A stretch of 64,000 bases of DNA from CAYWMD01 sp964458575 (GCA_964458575.1 CAYWMD010000017.1:42482-106481), one strand, 5' to 3'; counted from the first letter of the stretch, positions 54,475 through 63,270 are shown. Numbers and translations are program-made. The notes: generated from the letters alone by a model not told the origin.

Positions 54475-56097
54475 TCACACCCACTCCGCCCCAAAGAGCT
54501 CGGCGGCGCGCAATTTGAAAACCAGACGCACCTTGCTCCCCGGCTTGGCGCGCAAATCGGAACTTCCTTTCCACGTAACGGTGTAGTCGAGATGGTCCCC
54601 GTAGATCGGATCGCAATCAGCGTGCGGCCGGCCTTCGTCCGGTTTGTCCTCCACCTGCACGCCGACGCGGACTTCGCCGGCGCGTTTCACGCGGACGTTC
54701 AATTTGAGCGTCTGTCCGGGCAGTTTCCCATAGAAGCTTGTAAACTGGCCGAACTCATCCGCGACCACCGCGCTCAACCGGCCGCGTTGCCAGGTCACCC
54801 ATCCGCGCTGACTCAACGGCGGAAGTGCCGGCCAGCGCGGGAACTTGTGCGGATAGCCCGTGCCCCAATAGCGAATGCCCACGCGGTCCTTGCCCAGTGG
54901 TACCAAATGTCGGTCCACGCCGATGAACGCGCCGTCCGCCGTGTCCGGTGTGCCGGGACTCAAAACCGGGCCGCCGGGCACGCGATGCCAGCGAATCCCA
55001 TCAATGCTCGAATACATCTGCACCACCGAGGTCTGCGTGAACCGCTCGTAATGCAGCGGGAACATCAGTTGATACGATGGTTCGCCCGGATAGGTCGTGC
55101 GCGCGTTCAGATAAAGATCGGAGTTCAATGGATCTTCCAGCGACGGTTGGATGACCGGTTCGACGGGTGTCCAATGCCGGAAATCGTCGGACTCCGCCCG
55201 CGCAATCATTCGGCGCGACATCCAGTAGAGGCGGGTGTAAACCACGTATTTGCCGAGAAACTCGTCGTAATAGACGGCGTTGTCCGTGTCGCATTCATTG
55301 ATCAACAACGGCTCGGGCAGCATCGTCCAATTCTCGCCGTCGGGAGACACCAGGCCCCACAAGCAATCGAGCGGATTTTGATGATCCTCCAAGTAAACGC
55401 GTTGATCACGGTGACGCGGATGGACCTTGCGATAGCGGTCGCGGAATTCAGCCTGGCCTTCGCACAATTTTGCGCTCACCACCGCCTTGTAGCGTTCCGC
55501 GGCCGACCCTTTCGGATCAATGAAGAAGCTGCTGAACCCAAACGCCGCCAGCTTGGGATTCGCCGGCTTCACTTCGCCGACCTTGCGCACGGACCACTCG
55601 TGGCCGTCCTTGGATTCGCCGTAATTCACGACGAGCGCCTCCGCGAACTTGAGCGCGCCCCGACCCGGTTTATCCGTCGCGTAGCGAGCCTCCAGCGCCC
55701 AAGACCGGTAGAGGCCATCTTCATACATTACCGAGCCGGGCGGGGCGGGTAGGTCCAGGGAAATGGGTTTTTCTTTTGTGCCTGGCTGCGCCACCAGGCG
55801 AATTCCGTAAGCGACTTCCGCCGTGCTGGCGATAACTGGAACTGGTCCTTCTGGCGATCCATCTGTCGGCACCAAAGTCCCATCGGAAACTTTTTTCCAG
55901 GCGAGGTCGCCGGGCATGATGTGGCGATAATCGAAGAATAAAATCTGTTTGAGCGGTCGGATGGCGAATCCGCCTGCGGGATCATTGTCCATGATGGGCG
56001 GCGACTTGCCCGCTGCTAAAACCGATGTTGCCGCCCATGGCGATGCCAACAGTGCCGCCGATGTACCCATTCCCGTGCAGAACTCTCGTCGTGTCAT
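54475..56097 (-). CDS. Tat-exported GH32/GH43-like propeller protein (copy E)
   Basis: 540 residues from ATG 56097. This start gives a Tat signal (TRREFCTGMGTSAALLASPW, then AATSVLAA); the frame to 56196 would bury it. Propeller features: ILFFDYRHIMPGDLAW, LVSPDGENWTMLPEPLLINE, YYDEFLGKYVVYTRLYWMSR, SDDFRHWTPVEPV, MYSSIDGIRWHRVPGGPV, GWVTWQRGRLSAVVADEFG. The sandwich tail is LKLNVRVKRAGEVRVGVQ and PHADCDPIYGDHLDYTVTW. It aligns best with 58411-60039, which shares the Tat signal and the ADCDP block. Activity unknown; the Tat route suggests a cofactor or a fold completed in the cytoplasm. Confidence 0.82.
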   Translation of the reverse strand: MTRREFCTGMGTSAALLASPWAATSVLAAGKSPPIMDNDPAGGFAIRPLKQILFFDYRHIMPGDLAWKKVSDGTLVPTDGSPEGPVPVIASTAEVAYGIRLVAQPGTKEKPISLDLPAPPGSVMYEDGLYRSWALEARYATDKPGRGALKFAEALVVNYGESKDGHEWSVRKVGEVKPANPKLAAFGFSSFFIDPKGSAAERYKAVVSAKLCEGQAEFRDRYRKVHPRHRDQRVYLEDHQNPLDCLWGLVSPDGENWTMLPEPLLINECDTDNAVYYDEFLGKYVVYTRLYWMSRRMIARAESDDFRHWTPVEPVIQPSLEDPLNSDLYLNARTTYPGEPSYQLMFPLHYERFTQTSVVQMYSSIDGIRWHRVPGGPVLSPGTPDTADGAFIGVDRHLVPLGKDRVGIRYWGTGYPHKFPRWPALPPLSQRGWVTWQRGRLSAVVADEFGQFTSFYGKLPGQTLKLNVRVKRAGEVRVGVQVEDKPDEGRPHADCDPIYGDHLDYTVTWKGSSDLRAKPGSKVRLVFKLRAAELFGAEWV

Positions 56098-56185
56098 GAT
56101 TGCTATTCTTCGATTTGTGGTCCGATGTATTACCGTGAATGCACGCCGTCGTCGAAAACGCGCAGGTGTCTTGGTCAAGCGCTGT

Positions 56186-58360
56186 TCATTTTCCACCGAC
56201 CGTGTCCGTCGGCCCCGTGAAGCCGGGGCCGCCGGCGGCGACGTAGCCGTGACTGGCGCCTGATATTTCTGGGCTGACCCAGAACGAAAAGAGCCGCGCG
56301 TTCTTCAGGTGGAAGCGGAATTTGACCGGTTGGCCGACGAGGGCAGAGAGGTCTGATTTGCGTCCCCACTTCACGGCCTGCAAAGTTTTGTCCGCCCGAA
56401 CCGGCGTGCATTTCGAGCGTGCGAATGACTTGATCGCTTTGCCGTTTTTGTCCAACACCTCCACGCGCAACTCGCCTCCAGCCGCGTCGGCGTTCACGAA
56501 CAGATACTTCCCACGAAACGTCATTAGCCGCGTGGTGAGCGTTTCCGTTTTCTCGCCGGCATCCATCGAAGCGAATCCGTCGCGACGCAAAATGCCCAGC
56601 CCCGTGGTGCAAACCCCCGAGCCGGCCGAGCCGTCCACGCCCGCGCGACCGCTTACGTAGAAGTAAAGTTTGTCCCCGACTACCAGACAGCCGCCTCCGG
56701 CGGATTGGACGTTGCCCCAATTCCAGTCGCCCTTACGATTGCCCAACGGAATGAACGGCGCGCGCGAGGTGCGGTCCCAGTGAAAACCATCCCGCGAGAA
56801 GCCGACGGTCAGGTAGTTCGGCTTCGGCCGGTGGATCTTTTGTCCCACCCAGATGTCGAACAACCCCAGCATCACGCTTTCATAGGCCACGCAATCGAGG
56901 TTATAGAGTTCGGGCACGATGTTCATCTCGGGGTGACGCGGATCGAGCCGGTCGGCGCTGATCCAAAGAGGTGCGTTGGTTTCCGACCAGTTCGCGCCCG
57001 CGAGCAAATCAGTGCATTCCCAATAACGCCGGCTGCGGATTTCGTGGTCCAGTCCGCCGAACTTGGCCATGTCGCGAATGCAGTAAACCCACACCTTGCG
57101 GAACGGATTGTAAAAGGCCGTGCTGCGGTCGCCTTTCACCCACCGTGGAGCGGACGCTTCCTTCCAATGAATGCCGTCGCGCGAGAAGAAGATGCTTTGC
57201 GCCGGGTCGCTCGTTCCGGTTTCGGGCCGGTCGGTATTGTCGTAGCGAAACAACTTGTAGCGGCGCTCCAGATCTTTCTCTTCGAGATCGAGCCAGACGG
57301 TCGTAGAGTCGCGGCGCTTGCGGAAGACGACGTTCGAGCCGGGCTTCACGTCCAGCGCCGGCTTCTCCCATTGGATGCCGTCCTTGGACGTGGCGTAGCA
57401 AATGGACGCGCAATAACCACCCATGTACCACATCTTGAAAATCCGATCTGCCGGGTCATACCAAACGCCGTCGCTGAACGGCATCGCGGTGGGATAAGTC
57501 TCTTGTTCCCACGGTTTGTCCGGTTTGAGGATCGGGTTCGCAGGATGGAGTTCGGCCTGGTGAAACGTCCGCTTCAACGTCGTGTTCTCGATGAGGAAAT
57601 CGTCCACGAAAAGCTGCCGGCCCACGTCAATCGGAATCACCTTCGGCGGCGCGACGAGATACGGCGGTTTTACCGGTTCGAGGGTGAGCACGTAGTTGGT
57701 GGGCGGCCAAGGCGACGTGAGTTCGATGCCGTTGTAAAGCACCTCGCCCTGTGGCAGAGCCGATGACGCCGTGAGCCGGAGCAGAAGCATAACCAACAGC
57801 GGCAATTTACCGAGCGATGCAGTTCGAGGTTTCATGCGCATGAAATGTTTACCAAGAAATACTTCCTGAATCAAATGCTGCACGGAAGTCATCGCGGATT
57901 TAAGTTTAACGCGCTTCTGTTTCAGTTCCGGATCAGCATCGGCTTGCGCCGAGCACGTCAACGCCTCCTCGCAATGCTCCTTCAAAGGCAGAGACTCAAG
58001 TCCCGGTCTCAACGCGACGATCAATTCCTTGACGCGTTTGATATGTATCAACGCCTCGGCAATCTTCGCTTGGGCCTGTGCGACGCTGACGGTGCCGCAC
58101 TTGGTCTCCTGCAACAACCGGCACTCAAACGTCCGGCAACAACTCGGGCGATGCGGATAAATACTGCATCGTTTTTCTTTCAACGCCCGGCATGGTTGCA
58201 GCAGCAGTCCGCTGTCATTTTCGTCGTCCTCGATCTCCAACCCCATGACTTCCAGCGCCGAGGCTTCGTCGGTATCGGCCAGTTCCACGTCGGCAAACAA
58301 CGAGCCGTCGCAGCAAAGCCCGCACCGGGTGCAGAGTTCGTCAGCCAGGTTTGGTTTCAT
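56186..58360 (-). CDS. In-frame fusion: YkgJ-type cysteine cluster plus GH32/GH43-like propeller protein (copy F)
   Basis: 724 residues. Residues 1-173 are a YkgJ/CxxCxxCC-type zinc/iron-chelating domain (CTRCGLCCDG at 10-19, CRALKEKRCSIYPHRPSCC ending at 75, FEC at 80) with no export signal. At M174/M176 (57841/57835) a new signal peptide begins (basic MRMKPRTASLGK, core LPLLVMLLLRLTASSA), followed by a complete propeller (LFVDDFLIENTTLKRTFHQ, ATSKDGIQWEKPALD, FSRDGIHWKE, GFSRDGFHWDR) and sandwich tail (VNADAAGGELRVEVLDKNG). The two parts look like separate genes whose stop was lost. Initiation at 57835 or 57841 would make an ordinary secreted enzyme. A sequencing or assembly error cannot be excluded. 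Confidence 0.75.
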   Translation of the reverse strand: MKPNLADELCTRCGLCCDGSLFADVELADTDEASALEVMGLEIEDDENDSGLLLQPCRALKEKRCSIYPHRPSCCRTFECRLLQETKCGTVSVAQAQAKIAEALIHIKRVKELIVALRPGLESLPLKEHCEEALTCSAQADADPELKQKRVKLKSAMTSVQHLIQEVFLGKHFMRMKPRTASLGKLPLLVMLLLRLTASSALPQGEVLYNGIELTSPWPPTNYVLTLEPVKPPYLVAPPKVIPIDVGRQLFVDDFLIENTTLKRTFHQAELHPANPILKPDKPWEQETYPTAMPFSDGVWYDPADRIFKMWYMGGYCASICYATSKDGIQWEKPALDVKPGSNVVFRKRRDSTTVWLDLEEKDLERRYKLFRYDNTDRPETGTSDPAQSIFFSRDGIHWKEASAPRWVKGDRSTAFYNPFRKVWVYCIRDMAKFGGLDHEIRSRRYWECTDLLAGANWSETNAPLWISADRLDPRHPEMNIVPELYNLDCVAYESVMLGLFDIWVGQKIHRPKPNYLTVGFSRDGFHWDRTSRAPFIPLGNRKGDWNWGNVQSAGGGCLVVGDKLYFYVSGRAGVDGSAGSGVCTTGLGILRRDGFASMDAGEKTETLTTRLMTFRGKYLFVNADAAGGELRVEVLDKNGKAIKSFARSKCTPVRADKTLQAVKWGRKSDLSALVGQPVKFRFHLKNARLFSFWVSPEISGASHGYVAAGGPGFTGPTDTVGGK

Positions 58361-58410
58361 TCAGGTATAACACCAACAATTCACGCCGTCGCGCGCCTTG
58401 GTGTAATGCG

Positions 58411-60039
58411 TTACTTGACTTCAAAACTAAACAGTTTCGCCGAGCGCATGCGAAAGCGCAGCGAGGTGGACTTGCCATTCTCAACCCCGAGCGCACTTTC
58501 GCCTTTCCACGTGACCTGCTTCTTGAGCAGGTTGCCGAACAGCGGATCGCAATCGGCCTGTTTCCGTCCGGTCACGCCTTCAAGTTCCACCCGGATGTAA
58601 CCGGCGCGTTGCACTTCGAAGTTGAGGTAAAGCTTCTTGTCGGGCGGTAGCAGCAATTCCGGCGTCCAGAACTCGCCGTCCTGGTCGGCCTGCAATGCCA
58701 CGATGCGTTCCTTGGTCCAGGACGCCAGGCCGTATTGGCCCACGTGACCGAACCGCGGATATTTGTGCGGGTAAACATAGCCGGTGAACGGCAACACCAC
58801 GCGGTCGCCGGAAATTTCTGTCAGCCCGCGCAGCGCGAAAACGCAGCCGCCATCCCAGGTGCCGGGCTGGCCGGGTTGCAGCACTTCGCCCGGCAGCCAG
58901 TTCCAAAGCGCCGAGTCCAGGCTGCTGGCAATTTGAATCGCCGTGGTGTCCGCCCGGCGACGATACAGCGTCACGAAAGCCAGATGCATCGTCTGCGTGC
59001 CGGGATAGACTGACTTGCTGTTGAGATAAAGATCGTCGGAGGGATCGCCATCCGATGGCGACCAGAGGCACAGTTCCGGTGCGGGCCAGCGCGTGATGTC
59101 CGCCGTTTCCGAGCGGCAGATTGCCCGGCGACCCAGCGCAAACGTGCGCGAAAGCAGGACGTAACGTTTCAGCAGGGGATCGTAATCCACGCACGTTTGC
59201 GTGTCGCCGACATGGGCGTACAAGGGCTTGTCAGGAAACTTCCACTTGAATCCGTCCGGCGATGAGCCGAGCAACATGCCGGCTTCCTCGCGCGTGCCGT
59301 AGGGCGTGATGCTCTCCGGATTTTCCTCCTTCAACCGGGCGAGCGTTTCCCTGGGAACGTTCTTGCTCCAGAAAATCACCTTGAAGCGCTCGGCGGCGGG
59401 CGCGTTCGGATCAATGAAGACCGAGTCACCATGGAAGTTTTTATACGGGCACTGCGCGCTGCTGAAAATGATGTTGTTGGCCTTGCTGCCGTTGAACTCG
59501 AACAGGCCGAGGTTCGGCTTCTTCCAATTCACGCCATCGGTGGATTCGGCGTAGCAAAGCAGGCTCGACATGCCCTGGTTCTTGGGCGGAACGACTTCAT
59601 ACCAAAGACCGAACTTGCCGCCGAGGTCGAGCATTGTGGCGCAACTGAAGAGAAACTCCCATTCGCGATCGTTGGTCAGGAACGGGCCGATCTTTTGCGC
59701 GGGTTGCGGCACGAGCTTGATGCCGTAGGGCACTTTGAACGGCGAACCCGTGACGCCATCAATCTGGTCGTACGCGAACAACGCGGCGTCTTTGCCATCC
59801 GGCGACTTCCAACCCACGATGCCGGGATAAACGTAGCGCCAGTCAATGAACAGATGCGGGCCGGGCGGCAGTTTGTAAGGGCCGTCCTGGTAGCCGTAGG
59901 CAAAAACGTTTCCGGGGCGCGGCACGCTTTTGGAAGACGCGACGTCGCCTTGCGCAACACTTGGAAGCAAGGCGGCACCGCCAACGCCGGTGGTGGCGAG
60001 TTGCAGGAAGTTGCGCCGATGGATTTTGTTGTCAGGCAT
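58411..60039 (-). CDS. Tat-exported GH32/GH43-like propeller protein (copy G)
   Basis: 542 residues from ATG 60039 with a Tat signal (HRRNFLQLATTGVGGAALLP). Propeller motifs: LFIDWRYVYPGIVGW, YAESTDGVNWKKPNLGLFEF, SSPDGFKWKFPDKPLY, YDPLLKRYVLLSRTFALGRR, IQIASSLDSALWNWLPG, YVYPHKYPRFG. The sandwich tail contains LYLNFEVQRAGYIRVELEG, ADCDPLFGNLL and LRFRMRSAKLFSFEV. It is the closest relative of copy E. It is 50 bp upstream of the YkgJ-fusion gene and its own start lies 18 bp from the repeat doublet at 60058-60265. Predicted extracytoplasmic glycan-active enzyme; substrate unknown. Confidence 0.84.
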   Translation of the reverse strand: MPDNKIHRRNFLQLATTGVGGAALLPSVAQGDVASSKSVPRPGNVFAYGYQDGPYKLPPGPHLFIDWRYVYPGIVGWKSPDGKDAALFAYDQIDGVTGSPFKVPYGIKLVPQPAQKIGPFLTNDREWEFLFSCATMLDLGGKFGLWYEVVPPKNQGMSSLLCYAESTDGVNWKKPNLGLFEFNGSKANNIIFSSAQCPYKNFHGDSVFIDPNAPAAERFKVIFWSKNVPRETLARLKEENPESITPYGTREEAGMLLGSSPDGFKWKFPDKPLYAHVGDTQTCVDYDPLLKRYVLLSRTFALGRRAICRSETADITRWPAPELCLWSPSDGDPSDDLYLNSKSVYPGTQTMHLAFVTLYRRRADTTAIQIASSLDSALWNWLPGEVLQPGQPGTWDGGCVFALRGLTEISGDRVVLPFTGYVYPHKYPRFGHVGQYGLASWTKERIVALQADQDGEFWTPELLLPPDKKLYLNFEVQRAGYIRVELEGVTGRKQADCDPLFGNLLKKQVTWKGESALGVENGKSTSLRFRMRSAKLFSFEVK

Positions 60040-60508
60040 AAGTGTGTGTTGAATTTACCCTCACCCTGACCCTCTCCCATCCGATGGGAGAGGGGACCGC
60101 AACCGGCGTTTTGCAGCTGGTCGATGCGATGTGGGTGTGTTGGACGCGCTCAGTTGGCGGTCGAGAAAAACAACGAACGTCAGTCTTGCGGAGTCGTCCG
60201 ATTTTTTCAGCCAACGTTCGATGGCTCTCCCTCTCCCATCGGATGGGAGAGGGCCGGGGTGAGGGTTCGTTTGTCATTGTCTGTTCAAACTCCAATCCAA
60301 CATTTTTTTGCGTTCCGCATTTTGAATCGGAGGATGACCGACGCGCGTTAGCATCGAATGATTCAGGGGCTGGAGGATGGGACCGGCACACCGCCTGGCC
60401 AACATTGTTCGCAGCGAATCGGGTCTTTCCACGGTTCACCCGGGAGAGACTATGGCATGAGGTCGCGTCAGCAAGCGGCAAGTTTGGACAGACTTAGTGC
60501 AGCCCGCG
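60040..60508. other. 469-bp interval with a repeat doublet and no gene
   Basis: An open frame (60042-60497, plus strand) consists of translated repeat and is rejected. The interval holds the family B doublet and probably the promoter of 58411-60039, plus the 3' side of the prepilin array; no terminator is evident. Confidence 0.55.
60058..60265. repeat. Inverted REP-like doublet, family B copy 2
   Basis: Hairpins at 60070-60094 and 60229-60253 (CCCTCTCCCATC... arms) with CCCTCACCC and GGGTGAGGG outer extensions in inverted order, as in 29176-29334 but with a longer spacer. Confidence 0.85.
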
Positions 60509-61435
60509 TCAGAATCCCGGAGTTCCCCCGCCGAACCCCTGAGTGCTTTCGCGCGCGAAAAGTTTTACGAGATTGCGGTCGTCCGGCCACGTGCTGCCAG
60601 GATTCTGTCCATTGGCGCAGTCGCCCAACTCCAGAAAGTTGCCGGGCGGCGGCGAGCCGGGGCGATACGGCGGCATACGCAACCATTCCACATGACCATC
60701 GGCAGCCGTGCTGCTTGTGCCGCGGTTGTGGCGACGGTATCCCGGTGAACCCGGAGGGACATTCCAACTGATGAGAATCACTTGCAGCCCGCCCGGTCTG
60801 ACATTGCAAAATTCAGCGGGGCCTTTTTCCTTGAACATCCAGTAAAGGGACGGTCTCCCAACCTTCGCGCCGGTGATCGGTGCTGGCAGATCGCTCGTGT
60901 CGGTCAACAATTGGCGATTGGCCAGATAGTGCATCTGGAACGACCAACCGACAGCGATGGTTGTTTCGCTCGGGCAAAGGTAAACGGGCGGCTGGACGCT
61001 GGCTTTGTAACCACCCAGGTAGCGCAACAACTGCATCGGCCAGCCGCTCGGATCAACCACGCTGCCGCTGCCGGTGCCGGGTCCTGACACACGATTGCCG
61101 TACGGAAAGGCATCGTTGTTGTCGGCCTTGTAAAGCAACACCGATTGGCCGATTTGGCGGAGGTTGTTTTGGCATTGCGTGAACCGGGCGGGAGATTTCG
61201 CGCCAGTCAGCGCGGGCAATTGCGTCGCGGCGAGCAGGGCGAGAATGGCGATGACGACGAGGAGTTCGGTGAGGGTGAAGGCGGATTCGAGGTAGGGCGC
61301 GTCACTCCGTGCGCGCCGTTCCACGGACAACCATGCGGCGCGCGCGGAGCGACGCGCCCTACCGGTTGAGTTGCCGCACTCCAAAAGCCTCGCGCGATTC
61401 CCGGAGCACGTCTGCGGATGGTAACGCAGTTTCAT
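60509..61435 (-). CDS. Prepilin-like H-X9-DG protein, copy 4 of a tandem array
   Basis: 308 residues from ATG 61435, 14 bp after the previous stop and in a start region resembling copies 2 and 3. The prepilin segment SA-FTLTELLVVIAILALLAA is followed by NNLRQIGQSVLLYKADNNDAFP, CPSETT, and RHNRGTSSTAADGHVEWL, which has exactly nine residues between His and Asp-Gly. This is the H-X9-DG family of pseudopilin-like proteins abundant in Verrucomicrobiota and Planctomycetota. The leader is 52 residues long because the repeat 61292-61362 lies in it; a GTG at 61324 inside that repeat would give a canonical 15-residue leader and a 271-residue protein like copy 2. Function unknown; presumed membrane-anchored. 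Confidence 0.82.
   Translation of the reverse strand: MKLRYHPQTCSGNRARLLECGNSTGRARRSARAAWLSVERRARSDAPYLESAFTLTELLVVIAILALLAATQLPALTGAKSPARFTQCQNNLRQIGQSVLLYKADNNDAFPYGNRVSGPGTGSGSVVDPSGWPMQLLRYLGGYKASVQPPVYLCPSETTIAVGWSFQMHYLANRQLLTDTSDLPAPITGAKVGRPSLYWMFKEKGPAEFCNVRPGGLQVILISWNVPPGSPGYRRHNRGTSSTAADGHVEWLRMPPYRPGSPPPGNFLELGDCANGQNPGSTWPDDRNLVKLFARESTQGFGGGTPGF
61292..61362. repeat. Palindromic repeat, family F, inside a prepilin leader
   Basis: 26-bp arms at 61292-61317 and 61337-61362 match at 24 positions in inverted orientation around a 19-bp loop. The encoded GRVTPCAP-like peptide on the plus strand is a repeat signature I recall from Verrucomicrobial genomes. Confidence 0.85.
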
Positions 61436-61449
61436 GGTGCTCGTCCAGT

Positions 61450-62409
61450 TCAGAACGCAATGCCCCCGCTGCTGCTTTGCCACTTGCGGCAATATAGTTT
61501 CTTGCGTGGTCCCAGGCTGTCGTTCCATGTGCTTGCTGGATTCGAGCCATCACTCGTGTCGCCCAGTTCGCCAAAGTGTTGCGGTGCGGGGGCGCCCGGT
61601 TGATATGGCGGGGTTCTCAGCCATTCGACCCGGCCATCGCACGCCACCGTTGAAACACCACCATCGTGCCGCCGGTAGCCCGGAGTTCCGGGGGGAATAT
61701 TCCACGCGGTGAGGATCGTTGCCAAGGCGCCCGCCCTTGCGTTCGCAATGTCGCCGGGATTTTTATCCATGAACATCCAGTAGGTCGCGGGTCGCCTTAT
61801 TTGATAGCCCCGGATGCCGGCGGGTAAATCGTTAACATCAGACACGACATTCCGGTTGGCCGTGTAGTGCAATTGATACGACCACGTGGGCAAAGGTGGA
61901 TCCTTCACACCGGGGCAGAAGAAAATACCAGGCTGGACATTGGTCTGGTAACCGCCGGAGTAGTGCAACAATTGCATCGGCCAGCCGGTTGGGTCAACCA
62001 CGCTTCCGGGGCCAGTCCCAGGACCCAGGATTCGGTTGCCAAACGGGAAGGCATCATTGTTGTCATTCTTGTAAAGCATGGTGGCTTGCCCGATTTGCCG
62101 GAGGTTGTTCATGCATTGCGTAAAGCCGATTGGCGCTTTGCCGCCGGTCAGCGCGGGCAATTGCGTCGCGGCGAGCAGGGTGAGGATGGCAATGACGACG
62201 AGCAATTCGGTGAGCGTGAAGGCGGCGATGGCAGGTGCGTCTGCGTGCGGAGCGCGGCATTTATGCCGCTTCACCATCCGAACCAGAAAGTCGGCCTGTA
62301 TTGAAATCCACGCTCCGTGCTCATCCTGCGGTGAAGCGGCGTGAACGCCGCGCGCCAAAAGCTTCGCCGGATGCCTTGAAAAATCTTTCATGCGGCGGTG
62401 CAGTGTCAT
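61450..62409 (-). CDS. Prepilin-like H-X9-DG protein, copy 3 of a tandem array
   Basis: 319 residues from ATG 62409, 14 bp after the stop of copy 2. The prepilin helix AA-FTLTELLVVIAILTLLAA is followed by MNNLRQIGQATMLYKNDNND, CPGVKD and RHDGGVSTVACDGRVEWL (H-X9-DG spacing kept; the usual DGH is DGR). The N-terminal 63 residues before the cleavage site include repeat 62251-62354. An ATG at 62277, just inside that repeat, would give a 19-residue basic leader and a 275-residue protein, matching copy 2 (274). Most similar to copy 2. Probably an inner-membrane or surface pseudopilin-like protein of unknown role. Confidence 0.82.
   Translation of the reverse strand: MTLHRRMKDFSRHPAKLLARGVHAASPQDEHGAWISIQADFLVRMVKRHKCRAPHADAPAIAAFTLTELLVVIAILTLLAATQLPALTGGKAPIGFTQCMNNLRQIGQATMLYKNDNNDAFPFGNRILGPGTGPGSVVDPTGWPMQLLHYSGGYQTNVQPGIFFCPGVKDPPLPTWSYQLHYTANRNVVSDVNDLPAGIRGYQIRRPATYWMFMDKNPGDIANARAGALATILTAWNIPPGTPGYRRHDGGVSTVACDGRVEWLRTPPYQPGAPAPQHFGELGDTSDGSNPASTWNDSLGPRKKLYCRKWQSSSGGIAF
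62251..62354. repeat. Palindromic repeat, family A copy 2 (inside a prepilin leader)
   Basis: Arms at 62251-62274 and about 62333-62354 match those of 27305-27407. The minus-strand reading gives GTG AAG CGG codons again; here an ATG immediately precedes them. Confidence 0.85.
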
Positions 62410-62423
62410 GGCGCTGGTCTGGT

Positions 62424-63248
62424 TCAAAACGCAATGCCGCCGCCGCTTTGAAATTTGCGGCAGTACAACTTTTTGGGCAAACCGTTGTCCACCCATGTGC
62501 TTCCGGGGTTCAATCCATCACTGGTATCACCCAATTCTCCAAAATTCTGTGGCGGAGGCGCGCCAGGTCGGTATGGAGGCGGCCTGAGCCATTCGACGTG
62601 CCCGTCGCAGGCCAGCGCAGTGAAGCCGGTGTTGTGCCGACGGAATCCTTGGGCGCCCGGGGGGACATTCCACGCCGCCAGGATCGGATTGCCCAATCCA
62701 CCCGGCCTGATGTTGCACAAATCCGAAGAGTTCTTTTCCATCAGCATCCAATAGATGGATGGCCTCTTGATCTGAGCGCCCGTGACAGCTTGGGGCAAAT
62801 CGTTGATATCATTGATCACTTGTCGGTTGGCCACGAAATGCACGGGATACACCCAACCGACAGATGCGCCCTTTTCGTTCGGACAAAGGTAAAATGCCGT
62901 CTGATTGGTGTTGTTCCCGAGGTAGTGCAGCAACTGCATTGGCCACGCATAAGGATCAACTACGCTGCCAACACCCGTTCCCGAACCGTTGCAACGGTTA
63001 CCAAACGGAAAAGCACCGTTGTTGTCACTTTTGTAAAGCATGGTGGCCTGGCCGATTTGCCGGAGATTGTTCATGCACTGGGTAAAACCCACCGGCGCTT
63101 TGCCACCGCTCAGCGCGGGCAGTTGCGTAGTCGCCAGCAGGGCGAGGACGGCAATCACGGCGACCAGTTCGGTGAGCGTGAAAGCCGCGGCGGAAATCGT
63201 GTTCGGACTTTCGCTAAACCGGGCCCGCAAAGGGTCGCAAGTTTTCAT
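62424..63248 (-). CDS. Prepilin-like H-X9-DG protein, copy 2 of a tandem array
   Basis: 274 residues from ATG 63248, 22 bp after the stop of copy 1. The leader is 22 residues and free of repeats, giving the reference form of the array. Prepilin helix AA-FTLTELVAVIAVLALLAT, then MNNLRQIGQATMLYKSDNNG, CPNEKG and RHNTGFTALACDGHVEWL (His, nine residues, Asp-Gly). Glu at position 5 of the mature helix is present, as needed for prepilin-type processing and methylation in known systems. Typical length for the family. Function unknown. Confidence 0.87.
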   Translation of the reverse strand: MKTCDPLRARFSESPNTISAAAFTLTELVAVIAVLALLATTQLPALSGGKAPVGFTQCMNNLRQIGQATMLYKSDNNGAFPFGNRCNGSGTGVGSVVDPYAWPMQLLHYLGNNTNQTAFYLCPNEKGASVGWVYPVHFVANRQVINDINDLPQAVTGAQIKRPSIYWMLMEKNSSDLCNIRPGGLGNPILAAWNVPPGAQGFRRHNTGFTALACDGHVEWLRPPPYRPGAPPPQNFGELGDTSDGLNPGSTWVDNGLPKKLYCRKFQSGGGIAF

Positions 63249-63270
63249 TTGGCAGCTTGGACGAGTGGGT

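Noticed and set aside
58361..58410. Possible terminator between two propeller genes
   Set aside because: No stable hairpin with a T-run; the short gap looks like ordinary operon spacing.
60042..60497. A 151-codon plus-strand frame upstream of the prepilin array
   Set aside because: Most of it is translated REP doublet (TLTLSHPMGEG-type peptide), a known false-gene pattern.
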